A stretch of 45,778 nucleotides of DNA from Crocosphaera sp. (GTDB lineage Bacteria > Cyanobacteriota > Cyanobacteriia > Cyanobacteriales > Microcystaceae): contig JASJDD010000014.1 of assembly GCA_030065735.1 (NCBI GenBank), forward strand, positions 1-45,778, given 5' to 3'. Below are positions 42,038-45,778 of the stretch, one piece after another; the stretch's first letter is position 1, and the number at the start of each line of letters is the position of its first letter. The notes beneath the pieces are model-generated. The model was not told the DNA's origin, searched no databases, and saw nothing but the letters and a program-made list of their open reading frames with translations. The position numbers and the translations under genes are program-made.

Positions 42038-43087
42038 ATGACAACATTGCTCACTCAGTCTCAACCGTCGCTTTCTCCTCAACTGGATGAAAATATTCGG
42101 TTACGTGACATTCTGAAAACGTTACCCGCAGAGGTCTTTGTTAAAAATCCCCGTAAAGCTTGGTTTAAGGTGATTCTTACCGTCTCTATGGTAGCTTTAG
42201 GATGGGCTGCTTTGGCGGTTTCTCCTTGGTACTTACTCCCTATTTTATGGGCATTTACGGGGACAGCCATGACAGGATTATTTGTCATTGGCCATGATTG
42301 TGGACATCGTTCTTTTTCTAATAATAATTGGGTCAATGACTTCGTTGGTCATAGCGTTTTTTTACCTTTATTTTACCCTTTTCATGGTTGGCGTATTCTC
42401 CACAACCATCATCACAAACATACCAACAAATTGGATGTTGATAACGCTTGGGACCCATTTATGCCAGAATTTTACGAAACTTTTTCTGCTTTTGAAAAGT
42501 GGGGCTATCGACAGTTACGGGGTCGTTTTTGGTGGTTTGCTTCTGTCGTCCATTGGGCAAAAATTCATTTTGACTGGACTAAATTTGCAGGAAAAGAACG
42601 AGAACAAATTCGCTTTTCTGCTTTAGTGGTAATTGTGGCTGCTATTATTGCTTTTCCCCTTGCCTTCGCTACACTAGGAATATGGGGTGTCATTAAGTTT
42701 TGGTTATTACCTTGGTTAGTGTTCCATTTCTGGATGAGTACCTTTACTTTGGTTCATCATACTGTTCCGAATATTCGCTTTAAAAAAGAAGCAGACTGGA
42801 ACGAAGCAGAGGCTCAATTATGTGGGACAGTCCATTGTGATTATCCTCGTTGGGTAGAAATTCTTTGTCATGACATTAATGTTCATATTCCCCACCACAT
42901 TTCTACGGGAATACCTAGCTATAACTTACGTCTAGCTCATCAAAGTTTAAAAGAAAATTGGGGTGATTATTTGTGTGAATTACGCTTTTCTTGGCCGTTA
43001 ATGAATGAGATTACAACTCAATGTCATCTTCATCATCCTGAGACAAACTATCAAAGTTTTCAACAATATTATCAGAATAAGAAATAA
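42038..43087 (+). CDS. desA: DesA, delta-12 acyl-lipid desaturase
   Basis: The 349-residue membrane enzyme has the three histidine boxes of cyanobacterial acyl-lipid desaturases: GHDCGHRSF, HNHHHKHTN and HIPHHIS. Membrane pairs surround them (about 43-75 and 190-225). The run VDNAWDPFMPEFY and the N-terminal RDILKTLPAEVF match DesA closely. It inserts the double bond at delta-12 of oleoyl chains on glycerolipids, using ferredoxin as electron donor, and is usually cold-inducible. A plant-type ferredoxin gene lies 2 kb downstream but this may be chance. A strong terminator follows at 43127. Confidence 0.92.
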   Translation: MTTLLTQSQPSLSPQLDENIRLRDILKTLPAEVFVKNPRKAWFKVILTVSMVALGWAALAVSPWYLLPILWAFTGTAMTGLFVIGHDCGHRSFSNNNWVNDFVGHSVFLPLFYPFHGWRILHNHHHKHTNKLDVDNAWDPFMPEFYETFSAFEKWGYRQLRGRFWWFASVVHWAKIHFDWTKFAGKEREQIRFSALVVIVAAIIAFPLAFATLGIWGVIKFWLLPWLVFHFWMSTFTLVHHTVPNIRFKKEADWNEAEAQLCGTVHCDYPRWVEILCHDINVHIPHHISTGIPSYNLRLAHQSLKENWGDYLCELRFSWPLMNEITTQCHLHHPETNYQSFQQYYQNKK

Positions 43088-43126
43088 TTGTTTCTCTTCA
43101 TAGAGACTTGAACTCAACATCTTCAT

Positions 43127-43155
43127 GAATCGCTCGCTGTTAGCGATTCTTTTTT
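43127..43155 (+). terminator. Rho-independent terminator after desA
   Basis: GAATCGCT and AGCGATTC form an 8-base stem with a 7-base loop and then TTTTTT. It sits 40 bases past the desA stop, reading on the plus strand, and separates desA from the ABC gene. Confidence 0.8.
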
Positions 43156-43219
43156 ATTGTTAAGATATAATAAAAACTTTAACAAATGCTCCCTATCACA
43201 GAAATCAATTACTTAGTTT

Positions 43220-44965
43220 ATGGCACTTTCAAGACTCCAACAACTGGGCACCTATCTTCGTCCCCACTGGCGTAATGTTACCTTAGGAATGATCGCCTTA
43301 TTCGTGGTCAATGGGTTGGGAGTCTATATTCCCCTTCTCATCCGAGATAGTATTGATAATTTGAGACAATCATTCACGCTTCAAGAAATTATAGGTGTAG
43401 TTATCTGGATTATCATTTTAGCTTCCATTTCCTGGGGAATTCGGATGTTATCTCGTCTTTATCTGTTTGGAGTAGGACGGGATGTGGAGTTCAGTCTCAA
43501 ACAAGGCATCTTTGAGCATTTATTGACCCTAGAACCGGCTTATTTTTCCAGAAATACATCGGGAGACTTAATTAACCGTGCTACCAGCGACGTGGACAAT
43601 ATTCGTCGTTTGGTGGGGTTTGCGTTACTCAGTTTAGCCAATACCATTTTTGCCTACGGGTTAACCCTTCCTGCGATGTTAGCCATTAATGTCAGGTTAA
43701 GTTTATTCGCAGTCGCAGTGTATCCCTTAATGTTAATTACGGTAAAAATATTTAGCCAAAAATTACAACAACAACAGCTAAGTGTACAGGAAAAACTCTC
43801 TGATATCAGTCAACTCATCCAAGAAGATATGAGTGGCATTGCTTTGATTAAAATTTATGCTCAAGAAGAGAATGAAAGACGAGCGTTTGCGGATAAAAAT
43901 CGTCAACTTCTTAAGGCCAATTTAAACCTAGCTCAAATTCGCAATTTTTTATTCCCATTAATCGAAGGATTATCCTATATAAGTCTTTTATTACTCTTAG
44001 CTTTTGGTACCTCAGCTATTAATCAAGGCATTATCAGTATTGGGGATTTTGTTGCTTTACTTATCTTAGTCGAAAGGTTAGTCTTTCCCACTGCTCTACT
44101 GGGATTTACCATTACAGCTTATCAACGGGGAGAAGTGAGTATTGATCGAGTAGAAGCCATCTTTCAAACCAAGCCAAAAATCGAAAATTCAATTCATCCT
44201 CTTGATTTTTCTCTAGAATCTATACAGGGAAAAATTACTGCTCAAAATTTAACCTATACTTATCCAGGAGAGCAAAAACCAGCCCTTAAAGATATTAATT
44301 TTACCATTGAACCAGGAGAAATTATTGCTATTGTTGGTCCTATTGGCTCAGGAAAAACAACCCTAGCTAATAGCTTTCCTCGGCTATTAGCTATTGCTAA
44401 AAACCAACTATTTCTTGATAGTTATGATGTCACTCAACTAGATTTGAAAAGCTTGCGAAAAACCATCGCTTATGTTCCCCAAGATAGCTTTCTATTTAGC
44501 ACGACTCTTCTTAATAATCTTCGCTATAGTGATCCCTTAAAAGAACTATTTGAAGTGGAAAATGCAGCTAAACAAGCAGAAATTCACGAAGAAATTTTAA
44601 ACTTTCCCCAACAGTATCAAACTCTAGTTGGTGAAAGAGGAATTACCTTATCTGGGGGACAACGTCAACGCACGGCATTAGGAAGAGCATTATTAATGAA
44701 TTCTCCTGTATTAATATTAGATGATGCTTTATCTAGTGTGGATAATAAAACAGCCACCAATATTCTCAAAGGTCTCTCCCAAGAAAGAAAAAGAACCATT
44801 ATTTTTATTTCTCATCAACTTTCTGCTGCTGCACAAACCGATCGCATTTTTGTTATGGATTATGGCACAATTGTTCAGATAGGAACCCATCAACAGTTAG
44901 TTGCTCAACCTGGCCTTTATCAACGTTTATGGCAACAACACCAATTAGCAGAAACTGTCAGTTAA
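43220..44965 (+). CDS. ABC half-exporter, membrane plus ATP-binding domains
   Basis: The 581-residue protein is a type IV ABC exporter (MsbA/BmrC group) with six membrane helices in the first 315 residues. The ATP domain (about 335-575) has Walker A GPIGSGKTTLANS, Q loop YVPQDSFLF, signature LSGGQRQRTALGR, Walker B VLILDDALSSVD and H-loop FISHQLS. In Walker B the usual catalytic Glu is Asp, as in the degenerate-site subunits of heterodimeric exporters such as BmrC and TM287. It likely pairs with a second subunit encoded elsewhere, since no partner gene is adjacent. Its substrate cannot be inferred. Confidence 0.85.
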   Translation: MALSRLQQLGTYLRPHWRNVTLGMIALFVVNGLGVYIPLLIRDSIDNLRQSFTLQEIIGVVIWIIILASISWGIRMLSRLYLFGVGRDVEFSLKQGIFEHLLTLEPAYFSRNTSGDLINRATSDVDNIRRLVGFALLSLANTIFAYGLTLPAMLAINVRLSLFAVAVYPLMLITVKIFSQKLQQQQLSVQEKLSDISQLIQEDMSGIALIKIYAQEENERRAFADKNRQLLKANLNLAQIRNFLFPLIEGLSYISLLLLLAFGTSAINQGIISIGDFVALLILVERLVFPTALLGFTITAYQRGEVSIDRVEAIFQTKPKIENSIHPLDFSLESIQGKITAQNLTYTYPGEQKPALKDINFTIEPGEIIAIVGPIGSGKTTLANSFPRLLAIAKNQLFLDSYDVTQLDLKSLRKTIAYVPQDSFLFSTTLLNNLRYSDPLKELFEVENAAKQAEIHEEILNFPQQYQTLVGERGITLSGGQRQRTALGRALLMNSPVLILDDALSSVDNKTATNILKGLSQERKRTIIFISHQLSAAAQTDRIFVMDYGTIVQIGTHQQLVAQPGLYQRLWQQHQLAETVS

Positions 44966-45006
44966 GAATAGATGAATTAATGTCGTTCCAACTTCGGTGT
45001 TACCTT

Positions 45007-45059
45007 GAACCCTAATCTGGGGAACCCTAATAATAGATAGGTAAAGCCTATTATTCCCC
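45007..45059 (+). promoter_or_regulatory. Direct repeats and hairpin in the ferredoxin leader
   Basis: GAACCCTAAT occurs twice (45007-45016 and 45022-45031). AATAATAG (45029-45036) pairs with CTATTATT (45048-45055), and GGGG (45019-45022) with CCCC (45056-45059) outside it, leaving a six-base bulge. The structure lies 27 bases before the ATG at 45087 and could be an operator pair or a leader RNA hairpin. It has no T run, so it is a poor terminator. Confidence 0.4.
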
Positions 45060-45086
45060 TATGTTAATTCAGGATTTTAACTTAAT

Positions 45087-45404
45087 ATGAACAGTCTTCA
45101 ACCAGAATTTTCTGTCACCTTTATTAATCCTAAAAATCAAACCCAAAGAACCATTAAAGTTGCTTGTGATCAGGTAATTTTAGAGAAAGCAAAGCAACAG
45201 GGAATTGAGCTTCCTGCTTGTTGTTGTGCTGCAGCTTGTACTGTCTGCACTGGCAAAGTGATTGAGGGAACCGTAGAACAAACAGCCCAAGCCATTCAAT
45301 TCTTAGGTTATCCTTTAGTTGATGCTGGTTATGTACTGACTTGTGCTGCGTATCCTAAGTCCGATTGTACAATCTTGACTCATCAAGAAGAAGAAATATT
45401 CTAA
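45087..45404 (+). CDS. Plant-type [2Fe-2S] ferredoxin, divergent
   Basis: The 105-residue protein has a beta-grasp ferredoxin with the cluster loop LPACCCAAACTVCTGK and the fourth cysteine in GYVLTCAAYP. The ligands should be C46, C51, C54 and C86. Extra cysteines at 45, 47 and 94 are unusual in a housekeeping photosynthetic ferredoxin. The N-terminal strand VTFINPKNQTQRTIKV and the acidic end HQEEEIF are as in the family. It would carry single electrons from photosystem I to a specific partner. A leader hairpin suggests regulated expression; no redox partner gene adjoins. Confidence 0.85.
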   Translation: MNSLQPEFSVTFINPKNQTQRTIKVACDQVILEKAKQQGIELPACCCAAACTVCTGKVIEGTVEQTAQAIQFLGYPLVDAGYVLTCAAYPKSDCTILTHQEEEIF

Positions 45405-45580
45405 ATTTTAATGGGAAGTGTGGGAGGTAACTTTATGCGACAACGAAATTAATTCAACTTCCCCCTCTCCCCTCTCTACCCCCGCTTCCCACACCCCCTA
45501 TTCTATTAGGTACTACAATTTTATAGATTTCTTTCAACTGACTTTTTCTCCTTGTAACGTTATTGAAATTTTATCCTAAT

Positions 45581-45627
45581 GTCGTCAGAATACCCCATCC
45601 GTCTACACGGTGGGGATGAATGACGAC
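45581..45627. repeat. Two-level stem-loop C (IS-end-like)
   Basis: Outer arms GTCGTCA (45581-45587) and TGACGAC (45621-45627) enclose an inner stem CCCCA-T-CCGT / ACGG-TGGGG with a CTAC loop and one unpaired T. The joint after the inner stem is ATGAA. The plan matches stem-loop A at 14117-14162. Confidence 0.55.
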
Positions 45628-45685
45628 CAGAAAATCAACCTCGAAGCGTCCATTAAAAATCATCACGCTCTATATCTTACTGAGA

Positions 45686-45694
45686 TGTTATAAT
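45686..45694 (+). promoter_or_regulatory. Extended -10 promoter for the last gene
   Basis: TGTTATAAT has a perfect TATAAT (45689-45694) preceded by the TGn extension. No -35 box is visible, as is allowed with an extended -10. The start at 45725 lies about 30 bases downstream. Confidence 0.4.
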
Positions 45695-45724
45695 ATGAGT
45701 AAGAGTGCATCATAAATCTTGAGG

Positions 45725-45778
45725 ATGTTAGTCACGCAATCGATACAAATTAGAGGCTTAACAGCAGAGCAGTATGAA
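45725..45778 (+). CDS. 5' end of an unidentified gene (cut by the window edge)
   Basis: The 18 codons give MLVTQSIQIRGLTAEQYE and run off the edge. A TTG at 45719 could also start it, since GAGG lies directly against the ATG, too close for a normal ribosome site. The start and the TAEQYE segment are weakly like Uma2-type endonuclease openings, but 18 residues are not enough to assign a family. Confidence 0.4.
   Translation, partial: MLVTQSIQIRGLTAEQYE

Larger units (their letters stand above)
45405..45724. other. 320-base gap with repeats, stem-loop C and a promoter
   Basis: GGGAAGTGTGGGA (45413-45425) recurs from 7581 and faces a partial inverse, TTCCCACACCCCC, near 45488. A pyrimidine-rich run is at 45461-45490. 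Stem-loop C (45581-45627) and an extended -10 box (TGTTATAAT, 45686-45694) follow. I find no gene. Confidence 0.4.

Overview
The window looks like chromosome from a unicellular, AT-rich cyanobacterium of the Crocosphaera/Cyanothece type. The evidence is many copies of the HIP1 octamer GCGATCGC (for example near 860, 4676, 6650, 11800, 17857, 38640 and 40413), heptanucleotide tandem repeats between genes, DUF29 and DUF928 genes, a CBS-CP12 fusion, a plant-type ferredoxin, ferredoxin-sulfite reductase and a DesA-type acyl-lipid desaturase. The species assignment is inference. I recognised no rRNA, tRNA or CRISPR array.

Layout. (1) 161-5966, plus strand: a membrane-anchored amino-acid-receptor-like protein, a STAND NTPase with pentapeptide repeats, a membrane GTPase-like protein with TPRs, and a small membrane protein. 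(2) 5990-7650: a decayed stretch with inverted-repeat ends, an orphan epsilon subunit of the alternative (N-type) ATPase, a 40-residue membrane peptide, a DUF29 gene and the stump of a BrnT toxin gene. (3) 7653-13877, minus strand: a mycosporine-like amino acid (MAA) sunscreen cluster in the order mysA, mysB, mysC, Na+/solute symporter, mysD. A TnpB-only IS element (14239-15480) and a second DUF29 gene follow. (4) 16127-26548: two divergent blocks for surface-glycan synthesis. The minus block has two tandem FkbM methyltransferases, another methyltransferase, a GtrB-like glycosyltransferase and a sugar C-methyltransferase. The plus block has a GT39-like protein, a PTPS-related membrane protein and a WecG/TagA transferase. 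(5) 26572-38844: signalling and mixed genes (DUF928, CHASE2-GGDEF-EAL, a DUF3782 nuclease-like protein with a long tryptophan heptad repeat, a phosphoesterase, glycosyltransferases, an adenosine-specific kinase-like protein, CBS-CP12, a Ser/Thr kinase with pentapeptide repeats). (6) 38882-45404: sulfite reductase with a ribbon-helix-helix-like tail, a capsule-type transferase, desA, an ABC half-exporter and a divergent ferredoxin. A gene of unknown function starts at 45725 and runs off the end.

How the genes work together. MysA and MysB should make 4-deoxygadusol from a pentose- or heptulose-phosphate pathway intermediate. MysC would add glycine, and MysD a second amino acid, to give a shinorine- or porphyra-type MAA. 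The symporter inside the operon is the best candidate for something not well described, as an MAA or precursor amino acid transporter. The glycan block would build, methylate and assemble a surface polysaccharide. Other points that deserve a look are the 18-heptad Trp repeat, the DNA-binding-like tail of sulfite reductase, the CBS-CP12 protein that lacks the C-terminal CP12 cysteine pair, and two stem-loops of matching architecture 31 kb apart.
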